64,000 bases of DNA from DASWJZ01 sp963761005 (GTDB taxonomy: Bacteria; Pseudomonadota; Alphaproteobacteria; Rhizobiales; Afifellaceae). The position numbers and the translations under genes were made by a program. Below the pieces are notes generated by a model. That model did not search any database. It saw only the letters and a program-made list of their open reading frames with translations, and was not told the DNA's origin. Position 1 is the stretch's first letter. Each line of letters starts with the position of its first letter. The stretch is taken from NCBI GenBank assembly GCA_963761005.1, contig CAVXFK010000011.1, forward strand, positions 1 through 64,000, read 5' to 3'. Below, piece by piece: positions 52,439 to 61,995 of this stretch.

Positions 52439-55081
52439 TTAGCCGGCGAGCGTGCGGCCGACGATATCGCCGAGATCGCGCGACAGCGGCTCGCTCTTCT
52501 GCAGTGCGCGGAGCGCCTTTTCCGCCTCGCTCCGCCGCCCGGGCTCAAGCATCCGCCACGAGCGGAAGGCGGTGGCGATCCGCGCGGCGACGGAAGGGTT
52601 CTGCCGGTCGAGGTCGCCGATCACGCGGGCGATGAAGCGATAGCCCGCGCCGTCGGGGCGGTTGAAGCCGACCGGGTTGAAGGCGGCGAAGGAGCGCACC
52701 AGCGCGTAGACGCGGTTCGGGTTCTTGAACGAGAAGGCCGGATGCGTAGTGAGGGACGCGACCGCTTCGAGTGCGGCGGGACGCGGCGCCGTCGCCTGCA
52801 CCGTGAACCATTTGTCGAGCACCAGCGCGTTGTCGCGATAGTGGCTCTCGAAGCGCTGCAGCGCTTCGTCGGAAGTGTCGAGACCGAAATGCACGAGGAG
52901 CCTGAGCGCCGCCAGCCGGTCGGTCAGGTTCTCCGCCTCGCCGTAACGGGCGAAGAGGTCGGCGCCCGTCATCGTGCCGCCGGCGGCCCGCAGCGCCCAG
53001 GCCGCATGGGTGAATGCCCGCCGGCCGGCGCTTTCGGCGTCGGGTGAATAGACTTTCGGCGGCGCGTTCCGGGCCGCAGCTTCGGCGACCGTCTCGCCGA
53101 TCTCGCGCCCGAGAAACGCCTGCAACGCCTGCCGCGCCGCGTGGATCGCGTCCGGGTCGACGTTCTTGCCGATCGCCTGCGCGACGTCGGTCTCGCTCGG
53201 CAGGCTCATGGCGAGCGCGCGGAAGGCGGGGTCGAGCTCGTCGTTCCCGGCAAGCCGCCCGAGCTCCTCCGCGAAGCGTGGGTCGAATTCGAACGGCGCC
53301 TTCGTGCGCTCCGCCTCAGCCGCCTCCGCCAGCATGGCAAGAGCGACCTGCTGCGCTGCTTCCCAACGGTTGAAGGGATCGGGATCGCGCCCGATCAGGA
53401 AGAGCCGGTCCTCCGTCGACAGGTCCGACTGCACGTAGACGGGTGCCGAGAACTGCCTGAAGAGCGAGGGGATCGCCCGGGCGCGAACACCCTCGAAGAC
53501 GATCTCCTCGATGCCCTTCTTGAAGTGGATCACGCCGTCTGAGACGTCGCCGCTTGCCTTGGAGTAGCTCAGGTCCTGGCCGTCCGGCCCGACGAGACCG
53601 AACGCGATCGGAATGTGCATCGGAAGCTTCGGCAGGCGGTCGGGTGTCTCCGGCAGATCCTGCTTCAGGATGAGCGACAGACGCTCTTTGTCGGGCTCGT
53701 AGCGGTGGGCGATGGAGATCGTCGGCGTGCCTGCCTGGCTGTACCAAAGCGCGAACTGGCGGAGGTCCGTGCCGGCCGCATCCGCGAAGCAGGTGAGAAA
53801 ATCCTCGATCGTCGCCGCCTCGCCGTCGTGCCGCTTGAAATAGAGGTCCATCCCGGCACGGAAACCGTCGTGGCCGAGCAGCGTCTGCAGCATGCGGCAG
53901 ATCTCGGCGCCCTTCTCGTAGACGGTCGCCGTGTAGAAGTTGTTGATCTCGCGATAGCTCGTCGGCCTGACCGGATGCGCGAGCGGGCCGCCGTCCTCGG
54001 GAAACTGGTGCTGGCGCAGGCCGGCGACATCGCCGATCCGCTCGACCGCGCGCGAGCGAACGTCGGAAGAGAATTCCTGGTCGCGGAAGACGGTGAGCCC
54101 TTCCTTCAGGCAGAGCTGGAACCAGTTCCGGCAGGTGATCCTGTTGCCGGTCCAATTGTGGAAGTATTCGTGCGCGATCACCGCCTCGACATGGGCGTAG
54201 TCCTGGTCGGTCCCAGTCTCCGCGTCGACCAGCACGTATTTGTCGTTGAAGACGTTGAGGCCCTTGTTCTCCATCGCCCCCATGTTGAAGTCGGAGACGG
54301 CGACAATGTTGAAGACGTCGAGGTCGTATTCGCAGCCGAAGCGCTCTTCGTCCCAGCGCATCGAGCGCTTTAGCGCATCCATGGCGTAGCGGCAGCGCTC
54401 CTCCTTGCCCGGCTCGCAGTAGATGCCGAGCTTCACCGCGCGTCCCGAGCGCGTCGTGAACGTGTCGTGGATCGAAGAAAGCGCGCCGCCGACGACGGCA
54501 AAGAGGTAGCTGGGCTTCGGAAACGGGTCGTGCCAGACGGCAAAATGGCGCGTCGTCCCCTCGACGTCGCCCGATGCGCCGGGGTTGCCGTTCGAGAGCA
54601 GGATCGGCGCCGCGCTTTTCTCCGCTTCGATCCGCGTTGTGTAGACGGAAAGAACGTCGGGGCGGTCGAGGAAATAGGTGATGCGGCGGAAGCCCTCCGC
54701 CTCGCACTGCGTGGTGTAGACGCCGTTCGAAAGATAGAGGCCCATCAGTGCGCTGTTCGCCGACGGGTTCAGCTCGGTGACGATTTCGAGATCGAAGCGA
54801 CCGGCAGGGGGCGCGTAAAGCGTCAGATTGTCCGGTGTCGCCTCATAGGCGCTCTCGGGGAGCAGCGTCGAATTGAGCGCAAAGCTCTTCAGGACGAGGC
54901 CATCACCGTCGAGCACGAGCGGCGTGTGCGCAGCTGTGTTTTCGCGAGGGCGGATGGAGAGGCGCGAAACGACGCGGGTCGCTTCCGGCTCAAGGCGGAT
55001 GTCGAGATCGACCGTCTCGATCAGGTATTCGGTCGGACGGTAATCTTCGAGCCGGATGAGGGGAGGGTTCTCGGTACGCAT
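52439..55081 (-). CDS. pepN: Aminopeptidase N
   Basis: An 880-residue M1 zinc aminopeptidase. The exopeptidase motif is GAMENKGLNVFNDKYVL; the zinc site is VIAHEYFHNWTGNRI with the third ligand glutamate in LKEGLTVFRDQEF. The length and C-terminal helical domain match bacterial PepN (DUF3458 type). The start at 55081 is preceded by GGAGT; a longer frame to 55261 adds sequence unlike the family. PepN trims N-terminal residues from cytosolic peptides. It precedes the pleC-like gene by 112 bases on the same strand. Confidence 0.94.
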   Translation of the reverse strand: MRTENPPLIRLEDYRPTEYLIETVDLDIRLEPEATRVVSRLSIRPRENTAAHTPLVLDGDGLVLKSFALNSTLLPESAYEATPDNLTLYAPPAGRFDLEIVTELNPSANSALMGLYLSNGVYTTQCEAEGFRRITYFLDRPDVLSVYTTRIEAEKSAAPILLSNGNPGASGDVEGTTRHFAVWHDPFPKPSYLFAVVGGALSSIHDTFTTRSGRAVKLGIYCEPGKEERCRYAMDALKRSMRWDEERFGCEYDLDVFNIVAVSDFNMGAMENKGLNVFNDKYVLVDAETGTDQDYAHVEAVIAHEYFHNWTGNRITCRNWFQLCLKEGLTVFRDQEFSSDVRSRAVERIGDVAGLRQHQFPEDGGPLAHPVRPTSYREINNFYTATVYEKGAEICRMLQTLLGHDGFRAGMDLYFKRHDGEAATIEDFLTCFADAAGTDLRQFALWYSQAGTPTISIAHRYEPDKERLSLILKQDLPETPDRLPKLPMHIPIAFGLVGPDGQDLSYSKASGDVSDGVIHFKKGIEEIVFEGVRARAIPSLFRQFSAPVYVQSDLSTEDRLFLIGRDPDPFNRWEAAQQVALAMLAEAAEAERTKAPFEFDPRFAEELGRLAGNDELDPAFRALAMSLPSETDVAQAIGKNVDPDAIHAARQALQAFLGREIGETVAEAAARNAPPKVYSPDAESAGRRAFTHAAWALRAAGGTMTGADLFARYGEAENLTDRLAALRLLVHFGLDTSDEALQRFESHYRDNALVLDKWFTVQATAPRPAALEAVASLTTHPAFSFKNPNRVYALVRSFAAFNPVGFNRPDGAGYRFIARVIGDLDRQNPSVAARIATAFRSWRMLEPGRRSEAEKALRALQKSEPLSRDLGDIVGRTLAG

Positions 55082-55163
55082 CGGGACTCCTTCTTGGGGA
55101 GCCCCGATAGCATGTTCGGAAGCGGTTGGAACGCCCGCCTTTTGGGCGGTTGCGCCGGCGCGA

Positions 55164-55439
55164 TCAAACGTTCCACCCGCGACGGATGCTGTGCGAGCGC
55201 CGGGACTGCAACTCGCGGCCGAGGTCGCTCGAGAACGGGAGGTGGAGCGCCTCGCGCACATCGCCGCGGGTCAGGCCGAGATCGGCGAGCAGGTGGTCGT
55301 CAAAATCGGCGAGCCCCGCGATCTCCTTGCGATCCCTCCAGGCCTTGTAGGTGTGCCGGAACCAGCCGAGCACCGACCGCAGGAGGCCGGACTGGGAGCC
55401 CTCCTGCTGGCTGGCAATGAAAAATGCTGCGTCGCGCAT
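55164..55439 (-). CDS. DUF1127 small protein
   Basis: A 91-residue protein. Its C-terminal half has the DUF1127 pattern: FRHTYKAWRDRKEIAGLADF and DDHLLADLGLTRGDVREAL, a small helical domain common in alphaproteobacteria and linked to RNA binding and stress control in some species. ATG 55439 is preceded by GGAGA. It is divergent from the LysR-type gene, a frequent arrangement, so the LysR protein may control it. Confidence 0.85.
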   Translation of the reverse strand: MRDAAFFIASQQEGSQSGLLRSVLGWFRHTYKAWRDRKEIAGLADFDDHLLADLGLTRGDVREALHLPFSSDLGRELQSRRSHSIRRGWNV

Positions 55440-55612
55440 GACGGATCTCCTCCGTTCGCCGGAGATTCCGGCGTGGTTGCAAGTCTTTGCGGGGACTTCG
55501 ACGGGTGTGCCACCCGTTTCCTGCTACCCATATGACGAATCCCCATTGCTCAATCAAACGAAATGATCTTATGTCTATCGTCAGTACAGCTGAACGTTCT
55601 GGAGCCCTCGAA
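55440..55612. promoter_or_regulatory. Divergent promoter region between DUF1127 and LysR genes
   Basis: 173 bases between the two start codons. An ATATGACGAAT-type stretch near 55530 could be a LysR site, but no clear T-N11-A dyad could be fixed, so no operator is assigned. Confidence 0.35.
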
Positions 55613-56545
55613 ATGAGCGTCGTGACGCTGAATTCGACCTCGCGGTCGGTCGAGACACCGCTCGATTTCCGCGGCGCCGCCGGCCTTGAGCTCGACCTTC
55701 TCAGGACCCTTGTGGCGATCGCCGACACCGGCAGCTTCAACAAGGCGGCGCGCGCCGTTTTCCGCACGCCGTCCGCCGTCTCCATGCAGATGAAGAAGCT
55801 TGAGGAACAGGTGTCGCGCCCGCTCTTTGCCAAGAACGGGCGCTCGGTGACTTTGACACCCGACGGCGACGCGCTGGTCGGCTACGGGCGGCGCATCCTG
55901 AAGCTCGCCGACGAGGCGATGCAGCGCTTCCGCGCGCCGCAGATCCAGGGGACGATCCGGCTCGGCGCGCCGGACGATTACGCGGTGCAGTTTCTGCCCG
56001 ACATCCTGGCGCGCTTCGCCGCGAGCCATCCCGACGTCGAGGTCGACGTATCCTGCCAGTCGAGCATGGAGCTTCTGAAGCATCTCGACGAGAACGAGGT
56101 CGACATCGCGCTTGTGAGCTCCGGCCATGGGCAGCTTTCCGGCATGACCGTGCACCGCGAACCGCTGGTGTGGGCGGGGCTCAAGCACGGCTGCGCGCAC
56201 GAGAAGTCGCCGCTTCCCGTCGCCGTCTCGCATATCGGCTGCTGCTGGCGGCGGCAGGCACTGCACGCGCTCGATCGCGCCGGCATTCCCTACCGCCTCG
56301 CCTATACGAGCAAGCATTATCTCGGTCAGCTCGCCGCCGTCATGGGCGGGCTCGCGGTTGCGCCGCTGCCGCTTTCATCGGTGAAGGGCGACCTGAAGAT
56401 CATCGACGACGATGTCGGCCTGCCGCTGATCGGCCACTACGAGATCGAGCTGCGCCGCGCGGCGGGAGCGCGCGGCTCGCTCTTCGACGCGCTCGAGAAC
56501 CACATCGTCAACAACTTCCGCGCCTACGAGGTGCAGGCGGCCTGA
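55613..56545 (+). CDS. LysR-family transcriptional regulator
   Basis: The N-terminal helix-turn-helix is LRTLVAIADTGSFNKAARAV and RTPSAVSMQMKKLEEQVSRP; a substrate-binding domain follows (GTIRLGAPDDYAVQFLPDIL; VDIALVSSGHGQLSG). Start choice: ATG 55613 has CTGGAGC upstream; ATG 55571 would add 14 residues. The cysteines in HGCAHEK and HIGCCWRRQA lie in the effector domain and could sense redox state. The inducer is unknown. It is divergent from the DUF1127 gene. Confidence 0.85.
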   Translation: MSVVTLNSTSRSVETPLDFRGAAGLELDLLRTLVAIADTGSFNKAARAVFRTPSAVSMQMKKLEEQVSRPLFAKNGRSVTLTPDGDALVGYGRRILKLADEAMQRFRAPQIQGTIRLGAPDDYAVQFLPDILARFAASHPDVEVDVSCQSSMELLKHLDENEVDIALVSSGHGQLSGMTVHREPLVWAGLKHGCAHEKSPLPVAVSHIGCCWRRQALHALDRAGIPYRLAYTSKHYLGQLAAVMGGLAVAPLPLSSVKGDLKIIDDDVGLPLIGHYEIELRRAAGARGSLFDALENHIVNNFRAYEVQAA

Positions 56546-56631
56546 GGCTGTCTGCTGCGCTTCAAGGTTCACGCTGGCGTAACGCCGGCCAGTCAGACTC
56601 GCCCTTCGAAATCAACGCCGGTGTTTTCAAT

Positions 56632-57216
56632 ATGAAGGATCAGAAGCCGCGCATCGTTGCGACGGAGCGCATCTTCGACGGCTGGAACAAGCTCGACGTT
56701 CTGACGGTCGAGGCGGAAGAGCGCGACGGTGCGCTCCGCCGCCACAGGCGCGAGCTGGTCGATCACGGCGATGCCGCGGTCGTGCTGGCGATCGACCGCA
56801 AGCGCGGCGTCGTGTTCCTGGTCAAGCAATGGCGGACCGGGCTCCTCAACCGCGGCGATCCGTATCTGCTTGAAGCCTGCGCCGGCATCCTCGATCCGGG
56901 CGAGATGCCCGAAGAGGCAGCCCGCCGCGAGGCGGAGGAGGAAATCGGCCTGAAGATCGGCGCGCTTCGCAGCCTCGGCATGATCCTGCCTTCAATCGGT
57001 ACGCTGACGGAGCGGATGTTTCTCTTCGTCGCCGAGGTCTCCGAGGCCGACCGCACCGAGAACGGCGGCGGCAACCCGCATGAGGGCGAAGACATCGAAG
57101 TGGTCGAGATGCCGCTTGCCGACTTCTTTCGCATGGCGCGCGAGGGCCGGATCGCCGACGCGAAGACGCTCGTGATCGCGCAGCGCCTGATAATCGAGGA
57201 GTGCACGAAGGCGTGA
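56632..57216 (+). CDS. NUDIX hydrolase, ADP-ribose pyrophosphatase-like
   Basis: A 194-residue NUDIX protein. The NUDIX box is complete: GILDPGEMPEEAARREAEEE ending IGL. Upstream VVFLVKQWRTGLLNRGDPYL and the glutamate-rich LLEACAG fit the ADP-sugar pyrophosphatase (NudF/YffH) group, which splits ADP-ribose or GDP-mannose to nucleoside monophosphate and sugar phosphate. The start codon ATG 56632 gives the usual N-terminus. It follows the LysR gene on the same strand. Confidence 0.85.
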   Translation: MKDQKPRIVATERIFDGWNKLDVLTVEAEERDGALRRHRRELVDHGDAAVVLAIDRKRGVVFLVKQWRTGLLNRGDPYLLEACAGILDPGEMPEEAARREAEEEIGLKIGALRSLGMILPSIGTLTERMFLFVAEVSEADRTENGGGNPHEGEDIEVVEMPLADFFRMAREGRIADAKTLVIAQRLIIEECTKA

Positions 57217-57362
57217 AGGCGAAGGGCGGCCGCTCTTGCCGGCCAGCCGGAATTTCGCCTGCATCGGCTGACAATCTCACGATCGATCTCGGGCGCGCCG
57301 CTTCTAGAGCAGCGCGTTTCCGCTGAACGGCTGGGCGGGCGTCGACTTTTGAGGTGACGATC

Positions 57363-58289
57363 ATGCGCCCGCATGTCGCAGTTCTAGCTTTGGCCTTCAT
57401 CAGCGGCACGGCACACGCGAAGGTGCCAAACGTGGTCGTCTCGATCGCGCCGATCCATTCGCTCGTCGCATCGGTGATGCTCGGCGTTGGCGAGCCGACG
57501 CTGCTTTGGCCAGCCTCGACGTCCGACGATGCTTTGTCGCTGAAGCCCTCGGAGCGAGCGAAGATCGCCGCCGCCGATCTCGTCGTCTGGGTCGGCCCGC
57601 CGCTCGAAAGCAATCTGGCGGAGCCGCTCAACGCCGATGGCGTTTCCGACCTGGAGCTCATCGAGGCGCCCGGCATGAACGCGCGGCTCGAAGACGAACT
57701 GCCGAAAGACAAGGGCGCGCACGAGCCGCCGGTCGGCAAGGTCGGCGCCGAGGCGGCCGCCGCGCATGCGGGCGCGGACCCGCATTTCTGGCTCGATCCG
57801 CTCCGAGCGGAGAAGGTGGTCGAGGCGGTTGCGAAGACGCTTGCGGACATCGACGCGAAGCACGCCGCCAAGTATCGCGCGAATGCCGCGAAGACGATTG
57901 CCAAGCTTGAGGGGCTGGACCTCGCGATCCGCCAGAAGCTCGCGCCGGTCGCGGGCCGCCCGTTCATCGCTCTCGGCGACGGCTTCGCCTATCTCGCGCA
58001 TCGCTACGGCTTGAACGAGATCGGTCTGCCGGTCGCGGAGCGTGTCGAGCGCACCGACCTCTCCGCCTTCGGCTCGCTGCGCGAGACGATTGCCGCGAGC
58101 GGTGCGGCCTGCGTCTTCGTCGATCGCGGCACGAGCTCGGACCTGGTGAATGCCATCGCCGGGGAGGGGGTTCGCGTCGGCATGCTTGACGAAAGCGGTG
58201 CCGGCCTCAGCCCAGGTCCTGATCTCTACGGCGCGCTGCTCAGCGAGGACGCCGGAGAGATCAGCCGCTGTCTCGCCGCCACAAGCTGA
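57363..58289 (+). CDS. ZnuA-like zinc/metal-binding periplasmic protein
   Basis: A 308-residue protein with a signal peptide (VAVLALAFISGTAHA). It resembles cluster A-I metal-binding proteins: the first ligand histidine is in VVVSIAPIHSLVASVM, the second in GADPHFWLDPL, and the third likely in AYLAHRYGLNE. The histidine-rich loop between ligands 1 and 2 is short (AAAHAGADPH), unlike typical ZnuA. No permease or ATPase gene is adjacent, so its transporter must be elsewhere. ATG 57363 is preferred over 57354 because GAGGTG precedes it. Confidence 0.78.
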   Translation: MRPHVAVLALAFISGTAHAKVPNVVVSIAPIHSLVASVMLGVGEPTLLWPASTSDDALSLKPSERAKIAAADLVVWVGPPLESNLAEPLNADGVSDLELIEAPGMNARLEDELPKDKGAHEPPVGKVGAEAAAAHAGADPHFWLDPLRAEKVVEAVAKTLADIDAKHAAKYRANAAKTIAKLEGLDLAIRQKLAPVAGRPFIALGDGFAYLAHRYGLNEIGLPVAERVERTDLSAFGSLRETIAASGAACVFVDRGTSSDLVNAIAGEGVRVGMLDESGAGLSPGPDLYGALLSEDAGEISRCLAATS

Positions 58290-58372
58290 AACTTCGCTGA
58301 AACCAAACCGTGGCCCGCCGCGTTATTGCAGCGGGTCGCGCTTTGGCGCGTCGCAAAGACATGGAGGATCTC

Positions 58373-58543
58373 ATGCTGGGATGGGCCTTGACCTTCCTTG
58401 TGATCGCGCTGATCGCGGCGGTGCTCGGCTTCGGCGGCATTGCCGGCGCGGCGATCGGCATCGCCAAGATCATCTTCTTCGTGGCGATCATCCTGTTCCT
58501 GATTTCGGCCGTCGCCGGCGCGGTGCGCGGACGCTCTGTGTAG
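58373..58543 (+). CDS. DUF1328 small membrane protein
   Basis: A 56-residue protein: LGWALTFLVIALIAAVLGFG and IAKIIFFVAIILFLISAVAG, two membrane helices with the glycine-rich turn typical of DUF1328 (YtjA). GGAGG six bases upstream decides ATG 58373. A GAGGCC-GGC-GGCCTC hairpin at 58577-58591 may end its transcript. Function is unknown. Confidence 0.85.
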   Translation: MLGWALTFLVIALIAAVLGFGGIAGAAIGIAKIIFFVAIILFLISAVAGAVRGRSV

Positions 58544-58601
58544 CGACGCTCCGAGCATTTTTGGGCCGCTGGTCGAGAGGCCGGCGGCCTCTGCGTTTGA
58601 C

Positions 58602-58976
58602 TCAGCCGATCACTGAAACCCGCACATGTGTTCCGGCCCGCACGCTCTTCAGCGTGCGCACGTCTCCGATCGCTCGCGCCCAGATGTTGCAGGGGCTCGC
58701 GAGGCGTATCTCGCCGGCGCGCGAGATCGGCGTGCGGCCGAAGCCAAGCGCGATCGCCTCGCCGTCTGGCCGATAGGCGATCTCGCCCGCCTCGACCACG
58801 GCGCGGGCGTCGGCCTCGCGCGGCGTCGAGACGCCGATCCCGAAATAGACTTCATCGCCCCAGGTCTGCGCGGTTGCATCGAGCGGCAAGGCGGCAAGAA
58901 TCGCGGCCGCCGTCGGCGTTGCGAGCGTCTCCGCCTCAAGCTGCAAATCTCCGAAGTCGAAAAGGATGCGCGCCAT
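58602..58976 (-). CDS. Cyclophilin-like fold protein
   Basis: A 124-residue protein starting MARILFDFGDLQLEAETL with TWGDEVYFGIGVSTPREADA and IALGFGRTPISRAGEIRLAS. This matches the small cyclophilin-like family (DUF3830/TM1367 type), whose catalytic function is not established. The frame upstream is open into the preceding gene only because that gene is frameshifted. It would be co-transcribed with the upstream membrane protein gene (44-base gap). Confidence 0.72.
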   Translation of the reverse strand: MARILFDFGDLQLEAETLATPTAAAILAALPLDATAQTWGDEVYFGIGVSTPREADARAVVEAGEIAYRPDGEAIALGFGRTPISRAGEIRLASPCNIWARAIGDVRTLKSVRAGTHVRVSVIG

Positions 58977-59020
58977 CTTTTTGATGGTCGCGCCCGGCGC
59001 AAGTCTGCGCAAGCGGGCGG

Positions 59021-60833
59021 TCAATCGGCGACGCGCCAGGCGCGGATCGGCCCCTGCGCGGGAAGCGGCGCGAGCCACGCGGGCGGCGTGCCATTGACGA
59101 GCGCCTGAAGCAGCGAGCCCTGGCGATAGGAGAGAAGCAGCGGCAGATCGGTGTCGCCGAGGCAGACCGCGAGGTAGTCGACGCCGCGCTCCTTGATGCG
59201 CGCGTGGGCGGTGTCGGGCGCCGCGGTCAGCGTCTGAAGAGCGAAACGGTTGCCGTCGTTGTTGCGATGGTAAGGCGCTGCAACCACCTCCTGATCGGTC
59301 GCGACGAGGATGCGCGGTCCGAGTCGGAGCGGCGCGAGCACGAGGCCGCGCGGCGCTGCCGCGAGTGCTGCCATGTCGTCGCGAACGCCGCAGCTCACGA
59401 TCGGTCCGCTGTCGCGTGGACTTGCCTTCGCGGCGTAGCCGAGTGCGCTCCAGAGAAACGGTAGCGAGCCGGCGAGCAATCGCCAGGATCGCGCCGCCCG
59501 CAATGACCGCGCGCCCCGGCCTCTTGTCGCCTGCAAAGCCTGCGAGCGCGCGTTCCACCGGATAGAGCCAGCCGAAGAGCGCGAAGAGCGAGGCGAAGGA
59601 CGCGCTGCGCATCTGTCCGAGCGCCAGCGCAAGCCCGATCGTGGCGAAGGCGAAGAGAAGCAGGAAATCGGGGCGCCTGCGTCGGTCGCGAAGTGCCGCG
59701 ACCGCAAGGCTGAGCCAGCCGAGCGTGGGGAAGGCGAGGAAATAGAGGAAGCTTCCGGGGTCCTGCGCGACGAGCAGCGGCAGCGGCTTTGCCTCGCCGA
59801 CGTTCTCAAGCCAAAGCACGCGGACGAGCGGGTCGACGTCGGCGAGCGGACCGGCCAATACATGCGGCCAGACGGCCACGAAGATTCCCGCGACGCCGCC
59901 GCCGGCCGCAAATGTGAAGAGCGCTCGTCGCATCCGGCTCTGCAACTGCAGCAACGAGAGGAGGGCGAGCGCGCCGCCTCCCGCTGCCGCCATCCAGAGC
60001 CAAGGCGGCGAAAGCGCGTCGGACTCAGCGACGAGCCAGCGCGACGGCGGCACGGTCGCGGCGAAGAGGAGGAGCGTCGACAGTGCGAACGCTGCGCCGA
60101 AGAAGGCGACGACACGCCGCGACGGCGCGCCCTCGACGATGAAGGCGAGACCGAAGAGGCCGGCCGCGACGACGACGATCGGCGCCGTCTCAAGCCCGAT
60201 CGCGAGCGACAGGCCGCCGAGCACCCCGGCGGCGATCGCAGCCCCCGACCGCTTGTCGACGATGGCGCGGATCGTCGCGAAGGCGAGCATCAGCGTCAGA
60301 AGCATCTGCACGCCGTGGTGATCGATGCGGCCGGGGAGAAGCTGGAACTGGAGGATCGGGTTGAGCGCCACCATCGCGGCCGCGGCGAGCAGCACCGGCG
60401 GCGGGAAGACGCGTGCGGCAAGGCAGAGGATAGTAAGAACGAGCGCCGCGAGAAGCACGCACGGCCAGACGGCGACGACGATGCGCTCGGCGTGATCCCG
60501 GTCGGTGACGATCGAGAGCGCGCGGATTGCGCCCGCCATCGGCAGCTCGATCAGCCGCGACCAGTGCGAAAGCATGCCCTTCGGCGGGTCGAGCCGGCGC
60601 TCCGTCATGTCGAACCAGCTCTCGCCGTTCATCCAGTTGCGCATCTCGACCAGGCGCATCGCGTCGTCGTTGTCGAAGAGCGTTCCGTCGCGGACGGTCT
60701 CGAAGATCATCGGCGCGACCGTTGACGCGATAATTGCCAGAGCCATCAGCCACGCGACGAGGAGAGGCGCGATGCCGGCGAAGCGGCTTGAGATGGGCGC
60801 TCCCGGCAGCGCCGATTCGCTTGAGGCGGACAC
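59021..60833 (-). pseudogene. Polytopic membrane protein, glycosyltransferase/oligosaccharyltransferase-like, frameshifted
   Basis: About 600 residues with ten or more hydrophobic helices. The first loop has the acidic motif FDNDDAMRLVEMRNWMNG and later GRIDHHGVQMLLTL, an arrangement seen in membrane glycosyltransferases of the GT39/STT3-like group. Near 59483 the frame is lost after GGAILAIA; the expected continuation (GSLPFLWSALGYAAK ... RIKERGVDYLAVCLGD) is in another frame and stops at 59021. As read, the soluble C-terminal part is missing. The substrate is unknown. Confidence 0.7.
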
Positions 60834-60957
60834 AGGCGGCGGACTAGCGGAGCAGGCTTAAGAAAGCGCGAACTGGGGCGTGCCGCCGCGTCGCAATCGG
60901 ACGCGCCTTTCGCTATTCCCCTGCTAGAAGGCGGCGGGCAGAGGGAGGGGACTTAGG

Positions 60958-61884
60958 ATGGATATTGCGAAAGAGGCCCGGCTGATCGATGGAAAGCGCG
61001 TCGCCGCCTCGGTGGTGGAGAAGGCGAAGGCGGCGCGTGCCCGGCTTCTGGCGGAGGCAGGCGTCAATCCCGGCCTCGCGGTCGTGCTGGTCGGCGAGGA
61101 CCCGGCAAGCGCCGTCTACGTGCGGAACAAGAGCCGCACCGCCGCGGAGTGCGGCTTTCATTCCGAGCAGCACACGCTCGCCGCGGAGACTTCCGAGGCC
61201 GACCTGCTGGCGCTCGTTAAGAAGCTCAACGCCGATCCGGCGATCCACGGCATCCTCGTGCAACTTCCGCTGCCGAAGCACATCGACGCGATGAAGGTGC
61301 TGCTCGCAATCGATCCCGATAAGGACGTCGACGGCTTCCATCCTATCAACGTCGGACGGCTTGCCTCGGGCGCGCTCGACCAGGCGCTCGTCCCCTGCAC
61401 GCCGGCGGGGAGCGTGATCCTCGCCAAGCACGCGCTCGGCGACAACCTTTCCGGGCTCGAGGCGGTGATCGTCGGGCGCTCCAACATCGTCGGCAAGCCG
61501 GTGGCGCAGCTTCTCCTCGCCGAGAACTGCACGGTCACGATCTGTCATAGCCGCACGCGCGACCTCGCCGTGGTCTGCCGGCGCGGCGACATCCTGGTCG
61601 CGGCGGTCGGGCGGGCTCAGATGGTGAAGGGCGACTGGGTGAAGCCCGGCGCCTGCGTCATCGATGTCGGCATCAACCGCGTGCCGGCGCCGGAAAAAGG
61701 CGAGGGGAAGACGAAGCTCGTCGGCGACGTGGATTTCGCCGCGGCGTCGAAGGTGGCGGGCGCCATCACGCCGGTGCCGGGCGGCGTCGGGCCGATGACG
61801 ATCGCCATGCTGATGGCGAACACGGTGATCGCCGCGGCGCGGAAGGCGGGGAGAGCCGACATCGCCGCGAGCCTTGCCGGCTGA
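60958..61884 (+). CDS. folD: Bifunctional methylene-THF dehydrogenase/cyclohydrolase FolD
   Basis: FolD interconverts 5,10-methylene- and 10-formyl-tetrahydrofolate with NADP. The 308-residue protein has the catalytic YVRNK lysine motif in SAVYVRNKSRTAAECGF, ILVQLPLPKHID, the glycine-rich nucleotide site VIVGRSNIVGKPVAQLLL, and the C-terminal TPVPGGVGPMTIAMLMANT. All catalytic residues are present. GGAGGG precedes ATG 60958. Confidence 0.95.
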   Translation: MDIAKEARLIDGKRVAASVVEKAKAARARLLAEAGVNPGLAVVLVGEDPASAVYVRNKSRTAAECGFHSEQHTLAAETSEADLLALVKKLNADPAIHGILVQLPLPKHIDAMKVLLAIDPDKDVDGFHPINVGRLASGALDQALVPCTPAGSVILAKHALGDNLSGLEAVIVGRSNIVGKPVAQLLLAENCTVTICHSRTRDLAVVCRRGDILVAAVGRAQMVKGDWVKPGACVIDVGINRVPAPEKGEGKTKLVGDVDFAAASKVAGAITPVPGGVGPMTIAMLMANTVIAAARKAGRADIAASLAG

Positions 61885-61995
61885 CGATTGCGGCCGCGCT
61901 TCCGAAGCGGCGGGGCTGGCCCCGATTTCACGACAACAGCACTCTTGCCAGCCTAGAATGCGGCGGGCCAGATTCGGGGCGCAGGGAGGAGCACG

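Noticed and set aside
56170..56631. N-terminal extension of the NUDIX protein
   Set aside because: The upstream open frame overlaps the LysR gene in another frame; the NUDIX family start matches ATG 56632.
58602..60833. Single 743-residue fusion protein
   Set aside because: The fusion arises only from a frameshift near 59483. The middle is arginine-rich nonsense, and the two ends belong to separate genes whose proper frames are visible.
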